Part shown: one piece after another, positions 18,565-27,510 of the stretch
Layout: the number at the start of each line of letters is the position of its first letter
Position numbering within the stretch: the first letter of the stretch is position 1
DNA from: Bacillus sp. N1-1
Lineage (GTDB): Bacteria; Bacillota; Bacilli; Bacillales; Guptibacillaceae
Reading direction: 5' to 3'
NCBI RefSeq assembly: GCF_009818105.1
Contig: NZ_CP046564.1
Span: forward strand, 372,001-436,000
DNA length: 64,000 nucleotides
Notes under the pieces: generated by a model
What the model saw: only the letters and a program-made list of their open reading frames with translations
Told to the model about the DNA's origin: nothing
Databases searched by the model: none
Made by a program: the position numbers and the translations under genes

Positions 18565-19170
18565 TTGACAATTTCTTTGCAGAAAGGTCAACGAATTGAC
18601 TTAACAAAAGGAAATGCCGGCTTATCGAAAATTATGGTTGGTCTTGGTTGGGATCCAGTAGAGCAAAAGAAAGGTGGCCTTCTAGGCGGTCTTTTTGGAG
18701 GCGGAAGCGGCGGCGCTAACGTTGACTGTGATGCTTCAATCTTAATGCTTGAAGATGATAAGTTAACTTCTAAGAAAGATTTAATTTATTTTGGTAATTT
18801 AAAAAGCGCTTGTGGAAGTATCAATCACACAGGTGATAACTTAACGGGGGCCGGAGACGGTGATGATGAACAAATCATGATTGATCTCGGACAAGTTCCA
18901 CAACGCATTACGAAGCTCGTTTTTGTTGTTAATATTTATGATGCTGTAAAACGCAAACAGGATTTTGGTATGATTCAGAACGCGTTTATTCGCGTGGTGA
19001 ATCAGTCAAATCAAGAAGAGATGCTTAAATTTAATCTTACAGATAACTATTCTGGTAAGACAAGCTTATTCGTTGCAGAAATCTATCGCCACGGTAGTGA
19101 ATGGAAATTTGCTGCTATTGGAAATGGAACGAACGATGCTGGCTTAAGCGATATTGCAAAAAAATACTAA
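18565..19170 (+). CDS. yceC: TerD-family stress protein (YceC-like)
   Basis: A 201-residue TerD-domain protein with a TTG start behind AGGAGTGAAACG. It begins [15 protein letters not shown] and contains VGLGWD. A Gly-rich insertion GGLLGGLFGGGSGG (about residues 36-49) replaces the loop after GLGWD, as in YceC. Acidic Ca2+-binding positions (DCDAS, HTGDNLTGAGDGDDE) are retained. TerD proteins bind calcium and take part in resistance to tellurite, phage and envelope or oxidative stress. It is the first gene of the sigma-W unit. Confidence 0.9.
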   Translation: MTISLQKGQRIDLTKGNAGLSKIMVGLGWDPVEQKKGGLLGGLFGGGSGGANVDCDASILMLEDDKLTSKKDLIYFGNLKSACGSINHTGDNLTGAGDGDDEQIMIDLGQVPQRITKLVFVVNIYDAVKRKQDFGMIQNAFIRVVNQSNQEEMLKFNLTDNYSGKTSLFVAEIYRHGSEWKFAAIGNGTNDAGLSDIAKKY

Positions 19171-19200
19171 ACTACTAAAATATTAAAGGGGCTGACTAGC

Positions 19201-19782
19201 ATGGCTGTATCATTATCTAAAGGACAAAAAGTAGATTTAACAAAAACAAATCCTGGACTTTCAAAAGTTATCGTAGGACTTGGTTGGGACACGAACAAAT
19301 ACGATGGTGGAAATGACTTTGACCTTGATGCGAGTATCTTCCTATTAGATAGCACTGGTAAATGTTCTTCTGATAAAGATTTTGTTTTCTATAATCAAAC
19401 AGAAGGCGGGGGCGGTTCGGTTGTTCATACTGGCGATAACCGTACTGGTGAAGGTGCAGGAGATGACGAGCAAGTAAAAGTTCATCTTCAAGATGTTCCG
19501 GCTGAAATTGAGAAAATTTCATTCGTCATTACGATTCATGATGCTGAAGCACGTAGTCAGAATTTCGGTCAAGTATCGAATGCATTTGTACGCATTCTTA
19601 ATGAAGAATCAAATGAAGAGCTCATCCGTTACGACCTAGGAGAAGATTTCTCAATTGAAACGGCGATTATTGTAGGTGAACTATACCGTCATAGCGGCGA
19701 GTGGAAATTCTCTGCAGTTGGTTCAGGTTATCAAGGTGGACTTGCTAGAATTGCAACTGATTTTGGTTTGCAAGTCGGATAA
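19201..19782 (+). CDS. yceD: TerD-family stress protein (YceD-like)
   Basis: A 193-residue canonical TerD protein, the same length as B. subtilis YceD. It shows [35 protein letters not shown] and [11 protein letters not shown], the calcium-site and core-strand signatures. It is highly similar to the next TerD gene, indicating local duplication. It lies 30 bp after the YceC-like gene. Confidence 0.92.
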   Translation: MAVSLSKGQKVDLTKTNPGLSKVIVGLGWDTNKYDGGNDFDLDASIFLLDSTGKCSSDKDFVFYNQTEGGGGSVVHTGDNRTGEGAGDDEQVKVHLQDVPAEIEKISFVITIHDAEARSQNFGQVSNAFVRILNEESNEELIRYDLGEDFSIETAIIVGELYRHSGEWKFSAVGSGYQGGLARIATDFGLQVG

Positions 19783-19793
19783 ATTCTTCTTTT

Positions 19794-19820
19794 TGGCAAG
19801 AGGGACGCTCCCTCTTGCCA
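19794..19820. terminator. Intra-operon hairpin between terD paralogues
   Basis: A perfect 12-bp stem (TGGCAAGAGGGA with TCCCTCTTGCCA) and a 3-nt loop lie in the gap between the two TerD genes. No T-run follows on the + strand, so it looks more like an mRNA processing or stabilising hairpin than a terminator. Confidence 0.55.
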
Positions 19821-19851
19821 TTCCAATATAAACGCGAATTGGGGGATCACA

Positions 19852-20430
19852 TTGGGAATTCAACTATCTAAAGGACAGAGAATTGATTTAACAAAAACGA
19901 ATCCAGGACTCGTTAAAGGTCTCATTGGCCTAGGTTGGGATACGAATAAATATCAAGGTGGATCTGACTTTGATTTGGATGCGTCGGCATTTTTAGTTGA
20001 TGCAAATAATCGTTGTCAGGATGATTTGGATTTCATTTTCTATAACAATTTAGAACACCCAAGTAAATCCGTGATTCATACAGGTGATAACCGTACAGGT
20101 GAAGGGGATGGAGATGATGAGCAGCTGATCGTTGATTTTTCCAAAATCCCAGCTCATGTTGATAAAATCGGGATTACCGTTACGATTCACGATGGTGAGG
20201 GGCGGCATCAGAACTTCGGACAAGTATCGAACGCATTTGTTCGTCTTGCGGATGAATCCACTGGAGAAGAGCTCTTGCGCTTTGACCTTGGGGAAGACTT
20301 CTCAATTGAAACGGCAGTTGTCGTTTGTGAGCTGTATCGCCACGGTAGCGAATGGAAGTTCAATGCAATTGGAAGTGGGTTCTCAGGCGGACTTGCTTCG
20401 CTTTGCAAAAATTATGGCCTTGAGGTTTAA
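19852..20430 (+). CDS. yceE: TerD-family stress protein (YceE-like)
   Basis: A 192-residue TerD protein with a TTG start (GGGGGATCACA upstream). It has the same signatures as its neighbour ([46 protein letters not shown]) and the same length as B. subtilis YceE. The three TerD proteins probably form heteromeric calcium-dependent assemblies; that is family knowledge, not visible here. Confidence 0.92.
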   Translation: MGIQLSKGQRIDLTKTNPGLVKGLIGLGWDTNKYQGGSDFDLDASAFLVDANNRCQDDLDFIFYNNLEHPSKSVIHTGDNRTGEGDGDDEQLIVDFSKIPAHVDKIGITVTIHDGEGRHQNFGQVSNAFVRLADESTGEELLRFDLGEDFSIETAVVVCELYRHGSEWKFNAIGSGFSGGLASLCKNYGLEV

Positions 20431-20464
20431 GGCTTAGCTAGTTGACATTAGGAGGAAACATCAA

Positions 20465-21244
20465 GTGGAAATTTTACAAGAAATTCTAAACACATATGCC
20501 TCTTTCTTTGATTGGGAAATGTGGGGAGAAGTTTTAACAGACCCTGTTTCATGGGGACTTATTGGTACATTGGTTCTTCTGGAAGGTTTGTTATCAGCTG
20601 ATAACGCACTCGTTCTTGCCGTTATGGTTAAACACCTTCCGCCAGAGCAACGTAGAAAAGCGTTAACGTATGGCTTAATCGGTGCTTATTTCTTCCGATT
20701 CCTATTTATTGGTATCGGAATGTTTCTAATTAAATTCTGGTGGATCAAAGTATTTGGTGCCGCATACCTTGCTTGGATTGTCATTCAACACTTTAGAAAT
20801 AAGGGTGGAGAAGAAGGCACAGAGGGTATGAAAAAAGATACCTGGCTTGTTCGTACATTCGGGTTGTTCTGGGCTACTGTCATTTCAGTAGAACTAATGG
20901 ATATCGCGTTCTCTGCTGATAGCATCTTAGCTGCACTAGCTATTTCAGAACAAGTATGGGTACTGTTACTTGGAGGAATGATCGGTATTCTTCTTATGAG
21001 AACAGTAGCTGGCGTTTTCCTTAAATTGATCGAAAGAGTACCTGAAATGGAAAATACAGCGTTTGTATTGATTGCAATTATTGCCCTGAAGATGTTCTTG
21101 AGTGTCTTCCATATCGAAGTTCCTCACGTAGCATTCTTTGGTATCATCGTACTTGCGTTCCTTGGAACATTTGTTGTTCATTATATTAATAATCGAAATC
21201 GTCCTTATGCAGAAGAAACAGCTTCAGCAAAAGAGAACGAATAG
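20465..21244 (+). CDS. yceF: TerC-family integral membrane protein (YceF-like)
   Basis: A 259-residue membrane protein with a GTG start behind AGGAGG. About seven to eight transmembrane segments are visible, with the conserved TerC motifs LEGLLSADNALVLAVMV and VELMDIAFSADSILAALA. Their acidic residues in the membrane are thought to coordinate a metal ion. TerC-type proteins are linked to Mn2+ export and membrane anchoring of Ter complexes. The gene closes the first block of the operon. Confidence 0.92.
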   Translation: MEILQEILNTYASFFDWEMWGEVLTDPVSWGLIGTLVLLEGLLSADNALVLAVMVKHLPPEQRRKALTYGLIGAYFFRFLFIGIGMFLIKFWWIKVFGAAYLAWIVIQHFRNKGGEEGTEGMKKDTWLVRTFGLFWATVISVELMDIAFSADSILAALAISEQVWVLLLGGMIGILLMRTVAGVFLKLIERVPEMENTAFVLIAIIALKMFLSVFHIEVPHVAFFGIIVLAFLGTFVVHYINNRNRPYAEETASAKENE

Positions 21245-21251
21245 CAGAAAG

Positions 21252-21283
21252 AGGAGGAGACGCTGGTGCTCTCCTTCTTTTTT
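21252..21283 (+). terminator. Terminator or attenuator after terC
   Basis: AGGAGGAGA pairs with TCTCCTTCT (one G-U) around a 9-nt loop and runs into TTTTTTT. It separates the terD-terC block from the metabolic block, so the latter may be read through at a lower level. Confidence 0.7.
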
Positions 21284-21327
21284 ATACAGTTAAATCTGTC
21301 TTTGTAAATAAGAAGTGATTATAGGGG

Positions 21328-22488
21328 GTGAAGAAGCTGGAATATTTTCAATACCTATCAGAAATACAGAAAGAGCATATCTTCTTTAAGAAGCCAGCTC
21401 CAATTAGTAAACATGTAGAACGAGAACAGCTAGCTTATGCGATTGGAGCTGCTTTGTATATGCCTGCAATACGAAAAGATATTGCAACGATCGTGATTCA
21501 AGAAAAGTATAAAGAAGTGGTTACAATTGTTCTTGATCTTGAAGATGCGATTGGAGACAACCGTGTAGATGAGGCGATCGATCAAACGGTGGAGCATCTA
21601 GCAGCCATTGAAGAAGCGATGGTTTACGGGACACTAACTTGGGAGAGCTTACCCCTATTATTTATTCGCGTTCGCTCTGCCAGTCAACTAAAGGAAGTGG
21701 CAAGAAAATTAGACACTTCCATTCATTATTTAACAGGATTTGTGTTTCCTAAATTCTCCACAAGTAATGGTAGAGATTACTTACATACTTTACGAGATGT
21801 GGAAATGACCGCGGGCACACGATTATACGGCATGCCAATATTAGAGTCTCCAGAACTTTTCTATAAGGAAACACGCTACACGGAGTTTCACTCTCTTTCA
21901 TCATTGTTCCAAGAATATGAATCTTCCATACTAAATGTACGTATCGGGGCCACAGATCTTTGTGGACTTTATGGAATACGTCGAAGTGCACAGTCAACGA
22001 TTTATGATATTTCCGTAATGAGAGATTTTATAGCAGATGTGGTCAACTATTTTGGGAGAAGCTTTGTCGTTTCTGGTCCTGTTTGGGAGTATTTCAATAA
22101 TCGACAGGAATTAAGAGAGCATGGAGATCAGAACGTATCTGATTATAATACTGGACTATTGAATGAGGCGTTGCTTGATTTAACCAATGGTTTGATTGGG
22201 AAGACGGTTATTCATCCTTCGCACCTTACCGTGGTGCAAAGCGTGAATGTTGTATCGAAAGAAGATTATCTTGATGCGCTTAGTATTCTTGAAAATGCAA
22301 ACGGAGAAATAGGCGTTCTTAAAAGTAACTCGCAAAACAAAATGAATGAGATTAAGCCGCATCATAAATGGGCAGTAAAAGTTATTATGAAATCAACGAT
22401 CTACGGGGTGTATCATGACAAGTATAATTTCTTCAAAATGCTCACCGAAACAATACCATTTTCCGATCCTGTCGGATATGAGCGTTAA
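21328..22488 (+). CDS. HpcH/HpaI aldolase, citrate-lyase beta-like protein of the Ter cluster
   Basis: A 386-residue protein of the CitE/HpcH superfamily: LDLEDAIGD supplies the metal-binding acidic residues, LLFIRVRS and FVFPKFS are core strands, and RIGATDLCGLYG and VIHPSHL match the family C-terminus. Enzymes of this fold make or break C-C bonds of acyl-CoA or keto acids. In Ter clusters this paralogue accompanies phosphoribosyltransferase-type genes and the product is unknown. The start is uncertain: AGGGGGTGA overlaps the GTG at 21328, while an in-frame CTG at 21337 lies 5 nt after it, so a rare CTG start is possible. Confidence 0.82.
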   Translation: MKKLEYFQYLSEIQKEHIFFKKPAPISKHVEREQLAYAIGAALYMPAIRKDIATIVIQEKYKEVVTIVLDLEDAIGDNRVDEAIDQTVEHLAAIEEAMVYGTLTWESLPLLFIRVRSASQLKEVARKLDTSIHYLTGFVFPKFSTSNGRDYLHTLRDVEMTAGTRLYGMPILESPELFYKETRYTEFHSLSSLFQEYESSILNVRIGATDLCGLYGIRRSAQSTIYDISVMRDFIADVVNYFGRSFVVSGPVWEYFNNRQELREHGDQNVSDYNTGLLNEALLDLTNGLIGKTVIHPSHLTVVQSVNVVSKEDYLDALSILENANGEIGVLKSNSQNKMNEIKPHHKWAVKVIMKSTIYGVYHDKYNFFKMLTETIPFSDPVGYER

Positions 22489-23758
22489 TCTAGAAGTCAC
22501 GCAAAATGCATTGAACATACCAATCAATGAATTTTTCAATATGGCAGCACGCATCAATAAAAAACGAGGCTTTCTTTTTGTTAGTAAGATACTAGGGAAG
22601 CATCTTCCAGTCAATCCCTATAAGCCATTGCTTGCTTCAGGACTTCTTGCTTCTACTTATTATGAACGAGTTACAGGTCATGCTGTTGATGATCTTTCAG
22701 ACATTCGAAAGGGGTTTTTAAGTAATCAGAATGAAGAGATTGAGAGAGCTTATGAACTCTTGAAAATGAATCCTCTTACCCTTCAAGAACCTCCGATTGT
22801 AATCGGATTTGCTGAAACGGCAACTGCGCTTGGCCATGCAGTGTTTGATTGCTTTCAACAAGGCTATTATATTCACACAACACGTGAGAATGTAGGCGAT
22901 CTCGTACCAGAGTTCAACTTTAAAGAAGAACACTCTCATGCAGTAGACCAACGCTGTTATGCCAATCGCTCGATTCTTGAGAAACAACATCCAATTTTAT
23001 TAGTGGATGATGAAATTACGACGGGAAAAACGTGTCTCAACATTATTCGCGAGCTTCACGCTAAATACCCTCGTCATCATTATGCCGTTCTTTCTTTATT
23101 AGATTGGCGATCAGAAGAACATATTGAACACTATCAGTCGTTGGAAAAAGAGCTTGGCATAAAGATCCGCGTTGAGTCACTTCTTAAAGGAACAATTTCA
23201 TTTGAAGGGAATCCTCTAGAACGTCCGATCAATGATTTTCATTCCAATGAAGATCCGAGTAAGGAAACGGTTATCAATCGAATAAACCTGGCATCTGAGT
23301 TTCAGTCTTTACCTGAGAGTGGCTATCTTTCTTATAGTGGTAGGTTTGGCATTAACGAATCGGATAAAGCAAAGATAGAGGAGTCCTGTCGAAGTGCATC
23401 GAAGCATTTAAACAAAGAGCGACTTGATGGAAAAACGTTATGTCTTGGGACCGGAGAGTTTATGTACATTCCTATGAAGATTGCATCTTATTTGGATGGA
23501 AACGTCTCCTATCATTCAACGACGAGAAGCCCAATCCAACCGGTTAAAGTAGACCATTATGCGATTACTAAAGGGTTCACTTTTCAAAATCCAGAAGATC
23601 ACTCTGTTCAACATTATGTGTATAACATTCCAAAAGGCGAATATAACCAGGTCTTTGTTTTCTTTGAAAAGGATGTTTCAGATGAAGATGTTATGGAGAT
23701 CGCTGCACTACTAAAAGAAAGAGAAATCAAAACGCTTCATATCGTGACGTGTTCGTGA
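22415..23758 (+). CDS. Phosphoribosyltransferase-TRSP fusion protein of the Ter cluster
   Basis: A 447-residue protein whose start overlaps the preceding gene by 74 bp. The first half is a type-I phosphoribosyltransferase-like domain with FAETATALGHAV and the PRPP-loop segment HPILLVDDEITTGKTCLNII. The second half, from about residue 290, with ESGYLSYSGRFGI and LCLGTGEFMYIP, matches the TRSP domain that follows such PRTases in Ter operons. It would transfer a phosphoribosyl group to or from a base-like substrate. No substrate is established. Confidence 0.82.
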   Translation: MTSIISSKCSPKQYHFPILSDMSVNLEVTQNALNIPINEFFNMAARINKKRGFLFVSKILGKHLPVNPYKPLLASGLLASTYYERVTGHAVDDLSDIRKGFLSNQNEEIERAYELLKMNPLTLQEPPIVIGFAETATALGHAVFDCFQQGYYIHTTRENVGDLVPEFNFKEEHSHAVDQRCYANRSILEKQHPILLVDDEITTGKTCLNIIRELHAKYPRHHYAVLSLLDWRSEEHIEHYQSLEKELGIKIRVESLLKGTISFEGNPLERPINDFHSNEDPSKETVINRINLASEFQSLPESGYLSYSGRFGINESDKAKIEESCRSASKHLNKERLDGKTLCLGTGEFMYIPMKIASYLDGNVSYHSTTRSPIQPVKVDHYAITKGFTFQNPEDHSVQHYVYNIPKGEYNQVFVFFEKDVSDEDVMEIAALLKEREIKTLHIVTCS

Positions 23759-23775
23759 AGAAAGGATTGGATAAA

Positions 23776-24882
23776 TTGACTGCACAGATTACTAGAATGG
23801 GGAGCTACCCTGATCAAGATGTCACTTTTCTTTTGAAAGATTTGTCAGAAATCAAGATGGAAAGAAGTACAGATGAGCGAGAACAGGCGATTCAGCAAGG
23901 GACTCATTATTCTGAAATGCTACCAATTGAATATAAGCCTACAGATGAATACATGAAGTTGTTTTACGCTTCACTTGATGAAACGAAACATAAAGTTGCC
24001 GTAGCCGTAGGTGTGGTTGCTGAACAAATTGTAGCAAAGAGAGGTTTTCAAACCGTACTCGTTTCTTTAGCGCGAGCAGGAACGCCAATCGGTGTTTTAA
24101 TCAAACGCTATCTTTGTTATAAATACGATTGTAATTTCCCCCATTACAGCATTTCGATCATTCGCGATAGAGGGATTGATGAGGAAGCACTTCGATATAT
24201 TTTGAACGAACATCCCGGTTATTCGATCTCATTTATTGATGGATGGACAGGTAAGGGAGCCATTACAAATGAATTAACAAAGTCAGTTGCTGAATTCAAT
24301 GAGATGACTGGAGAGAATTTATCAAGTGAGTTAGCCGTTTTGGCTGATCCTGGTAACTGCTCGTCACTCTTTGGAACGCGTGAAGATTTTCTTATTCCAA
24401 GTGCTTGTTTAAATTCCACTGTATCAGGACTTGTTAGTCGTACCGTGTTAAATAAGCGCTGGATCCATGAAGGTGATTTCCATGGAGCGAAGTACTACTC
24501 AGAGCTTGCATCAGAAGATGTATCAAATTTGTATGTCGATACAATCTACAGTCAGTTTCCTTTCATAGATAACGAGGTGAAAAGTGGATTAGAAGCGATT
24601 GCCAAACAAAATCGGGAGCCTGAGTGGAAAGGACTGGAATCGATTGAAAATATCCAGCGTGATTTTGGCATAGCGAATAGTCACCTCATAAAACCAGGCG
24701 TTGGGGAAACAACGAGGGTCCTATTGCGACGCGTTCCATGGAAAATCCTCGTTCATCCGAATGCTGAAATGAACCTTGAACATATTTTGATTTTGGCGAG
24801 AGATCGTGGCGTTCCAATAGAAGAGTATTCAAATATGTCTTATTCTTGCTGCGGACTTATTAAGCCGATGGAGAAAGAATAA
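23776..24882 (+). CDS. StiP/PELOTA-type PRTase-like protein of the Ter cluster
   Basis: About 368 residues. The TTG at 23776 follows GAAGAAAGGA at good spacing; a GTG at 23749 overlapping the previous gene is the alternative. It matches the family annotated as 'cysteine protease StiP', now viewed as a phosphoribosyltransferase-related domain (DVTFLLKDLSEI, GTHYSEMLPIEY, SLARAGTPIGVLIKRYL, SFIDGWTGKG). The C-terminal part (VPWKILVHPNAEMNLEHILILARDRG) fits the appended PELOTA-like RNA-binding domain. It is translationally coupled to its neighbours and probably acts in the same nucleotide-derivative pathway. Confidence 0.78.
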   Translation: MTAQITRMGSYPDQDVTFLLKDLSEIKMERSTDEREQAIQQGTHYSEMLPIEYKPTDEYMKLFYASLDETKHKVAVAVGVVAEQIVAKRGFQTVLVSLARAGTPIGVLIKRYLCYKYDCNFPHYSISIIRDRGIDEEALRYILNEHPGYSISFIDGWTGKGAITNELTKSVAEFNEMTGENLSSELAVLADPGNCSSLFGTREDFLIPSACLNSTVSGLVSRTVLNKRWIHEGDFHGAKYYSELASEDVSNLYVDTIYSQFPFIDNEVKSGLEAIAKQNREPEWKGLESIENIQRDFGIANSHLIKPGVGETTRVLLRRVPWKILVHPNAEMNLEHILILARDRGVPIEEYSNMSYSCCGLIKPMEKE

Positions 24883-25691
24883 TGAGGGCATTCGCAAGCG
24901 ATTTAGATCGTACCTTAATTTATTCACATCGAATGATTGAACCAGGCACTAGCAATGACGTGCAGCTGATTGAAACGCTTGAAGGAAGGGAAATTTCTTA
25001 TATTTCCAATTATTCGCGTGAATTATTACAGCAAGTAAACAACGAAATTTATTTTATACCTGTTACGACGAGAACGATTGAACAATATCAACGCATAACG
25101 CTGTTTCAATCAGCCATCCAACCAGAATATGCTGTGACGAGTAACGGCGGACATATTTTAAAAAATGGAGAAGTAGTAAAGGATTGGTCAGAGTGCCTAA
25201 AAACGTCTCTAGAAGAGTGTTTATCTCTGGATGTTTTTATACGTCAGCTGGAGAGTTTCATTATTGGGAACTGGGTAGAGCGAATTCGTCAGGCGGATAA
25301 TCTCTTCGTTTATCTCATCATTCGACGTGATCAAGTTTCGAGAGAAGAACTTTCATCACTGTTTGAATGGGCACGTGAACAAGGTTGGCAGCCGAGTCTT
25401 CAGGGGAGGAAGCTGTACTTTGTTCCAAACCCAGTAAACAAGTGGAGAGCTGTCGAGTATTTGAAGAATGAGCTTGGACTTTCTTACATCTATACGGCAG
25501 GAGACTCTTTGCTAGACTATGAACTAATTAAGTATGGTGACTGTGGGTATGTTCCCTCACACGGTGAGGTTCTAGAAAGCTATCCGAATTTACGTAAAAC
25601 AGAAGCACGTGGCATGGAAGCCTCAGAGGAAATCCTATCTTCCATCATGGAAGACTTATCTTTAAATAAACTACCTTCAAAGCAAGGTTAA
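24882..25691 (+). CDS. HAD-superfamily hydrolase of the Ter cluster
   Basis: A 269-residue cytoplasmic phosphatase-like protein. The nucleophile motif reads FASDLDRTLIYS, with the second Asp acting as acid/base; motif IV lies in YTAGDSLLDYELI. The start codon overlaps the stop of the previous gene by one base, so translation is coupled. HAD proteins of this subfamily dephosphorylate sugar phosphates or nucleotides, and this one probably removes a phosphate in the unknown Ter product pathway (inference). Confidence 0.85.
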   Translation: MRAFASDLDRTLIYSHRMIEPGTSNDVQLIETLEGREISYISNYSRELLQQVNNEIYFIPVTTRTIEQYQRITLFQSAIQPEYAVTSNGGHILKNGEVVKDWSECLKTSLEECLSLDVFIRQLESFIIGNWVERIRQADNLFVYLIIRRDQVSREELSSLFEWAREQGWQPSLQGRKLYFVPNPVNKWRAVEYLKNELGLSYIYTAGDSLLDYELIKYGDCGYVPSHGEVLESYPNLRKTEARGMEASEEILSSIMEDLSLNKLPSKQG

Positions 25692-25874
25692 GCATGGAAG
25701 AAATAGTATGTTATGCTGAAAGGTAGAAAATGTTATATTGAGTGATAGAAAGCGACAATTTTAAAATAAAAGAACGGCTTATGTTTTAAGACAACTATTC
25801 ATTGTATGAATGTAAGGAGGCTTGATCCTAATAGACCATCCTCCGGAAAGGAATGAGAAAGCGGGGAGAACATC

Positions 25875-27488
25875 ATGAGTCACTATGACCAAATTCTGAT
25901 TAAGAAAGCATCGCTTGATGATGAGGGTTTAAAAGAACGGTTATTTCAGTCGTTTCCAGATCGTGATTCCTATGAGAATGGTAAAGAACTACACGTTACG
26001 CAAATAGTAGGGAGATTCCTTGGAAGCTACTATGATGAGAATGACTATTTCCTACAACTGCACGAACTGTACAAGTCAAATCAAATTCATGTGTTAAGCG
26101 AAGAATTGAATAAAGTGATAAGCCCTGAGCGACTTCAGGCGATACAATCTATCCATGCGATTAACCAAAAAGAAAACGGACTCTCTGCAAATCGGTTCGT
26201 TGCATTCCTAGAAGGTGCCAAGCTTATTCCTTCTCATCAAAATCCATCTTTACATCGCCATATGCGAAAATCTTTAATAGCGATTCTTGAGCTTTTTGAG
26301 AAGCAGCATCAGGGTGGATTTAGTCATCCCGAATTCCGCAGAGTTCTCGTTGATTTAATGAAATGGACATGGAATCATCTCGATCCGTGGCTAGCAGAAA
26401 CACAGTTTGAAATGAAAATGCCCGGTGTTGTGTGGTATGGAGAAGCAACAACAAGTCAGCAATACTTCTTACTTTATTTAGTTGAGCTTGGATGCGATGT
26501 GCTTTATTTTCATCCTGAAGGCATTGATTCGTTTCAGGAACTTGATCCGGATGGGGAATTAATGGAGAAGCGCCAACTACCTGCAACCGCTAAGCTCGAA
26601 CCTTTTCCGATTGAAAAGCCGGAAAGACGTTCTACTGTCGCCTATCGAGCAACGAAAGAAATGGATACGGTCCTTCATCATGAAGGGTCCCAATTGTTTA
26701 AACCATGGCAATTAAGAAGTTATGCTCCAAAGTCTGTCACATTAAAAACTACCTATGATGAACTGTTCTTAATTGCAAAGGAAAAAGCATTCATTCGGCC
26801 AAATTTCAAAGTAGAAAACGGAACCGTTCATATTCCTTCGTTATTCGCCAAGGTTATGGGAGTTTCCGAGAATAAGAAGGAATATTGGAACAGACTTCAA
26901 GATATAAGCGAAACGAAATCAACTGTCATGATTCGTCAATTCCCTTTTACCCAGGAAACGAGAGCCAATCAGAAGTTTCATTATCAGCATGCCTTGAATC
27001 AAGAGGGTGTACTGGATCCGGAAATCATGATGCAGGGTAACTGGTGGCAATATAAGCATTTGCCAAATGAAACGCAAAAGGCAATTGGACAGGCGATTTC
27101 GAGAATGTGCAGCAACCCTAAGCTGCTTCCTGAAGGCAATGAGTCAGAAGAAGAGATAAAACTTTACCTTTTCTCACAAACAACCAAAGTTCCTGAAGAG
27201 TTTGTCCAATTAATGCAAACGTTTGATTACTCTCAGGAAGTGCCAAAAGTTGTTTTATATAATACAGAAATGAACGGTACGCTTTCTCGATCCGATGCAG
27301 CCGTTTTACATCTGCTGAATGAATTTGGCATTGATATTATTCTTTATAATCCACCTGGGCACCAATGTATTGAGCGCTTTATTGATGCAAATCAATTTGA
27401 TGTTCATTGGCTAGAAGAAATGGCATATCGTCAGGATTTTAAAGAACCTTCCGTTTTTCGTAAGTTGTTTAAATCAATTAAACTATAA
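25875..27488 (+). CDS. yceG: YceG-family Ter cluster protein
   Basis: A 537-residue cytoplasmic protein with exactly the length of B. subtilis YceG. The family is a partner of TelA/YceH in Ter operons and has no known activity. There are no transmembrane segments. The C-terminal part repeats segments around VVLYNTEMNGTLSRSDAAVLHLLNEFGIDI. It is separated from the HAD gene by 183 bp that may contain its own promoter, though none is clear. It lies 22 bp upstream of the TelA gene. Confidence 0.85.
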   Translation: MSHYDQILIKKASLDDEGLKERLFQSFPDRDSYENGKELHVTQIVGRFLGSYYDENDYFLQLHELYKSNQIHVLSEELNKVISPERLQAIQSIHAINQKENGLSANRFVAFLEGAKLIPSHQNPSLHRHMRKSLIAILELFEKQHQGGFSHPEFRRVLVDLMKWTWNHLDPWLAETQFEMKMPGVVWYGEATTSQQYFLLYLVELGCDVLYFHPEGIDSFQELDPDGELMEKRQLPATAKLEPFPIEKPERRSTVAYRATKEMDTVLHHEGSQLFKPWQLRSYAPKSVTLKTTYDELFLIAKEKAFIRPNFKVENGTVHIPSLFAKVMGVSENKKEYWNRLQDISETKSTVMIRQFPFTQETRANQKFHYQHALNQEGVLDPEIMMQGNWWQYKHLPNETQKAIGQAISRMCSNPKLLPEGNESEEEIKLYLFSQTTKVPEEFVQLMQTFDYSQEVPKVVLYNTEMNGTLSRSDAAVLHLLNEFGIDIILYNPPGHQCIERFIDANQFDVHWLEEMAYRQDFKEPSVFRKLFKSIKL

Positions 27489-27510
27489 TCAAGGGAGTGA
27501 GTGATCGTCA

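Noticed and set aside
19201..20430. Near-identical blocks in the two TerD genes, considered as a DNA repeat
   Set aside because: They are paralogous protein-coding genes; similarity follows codons and is not a separate repeat element.
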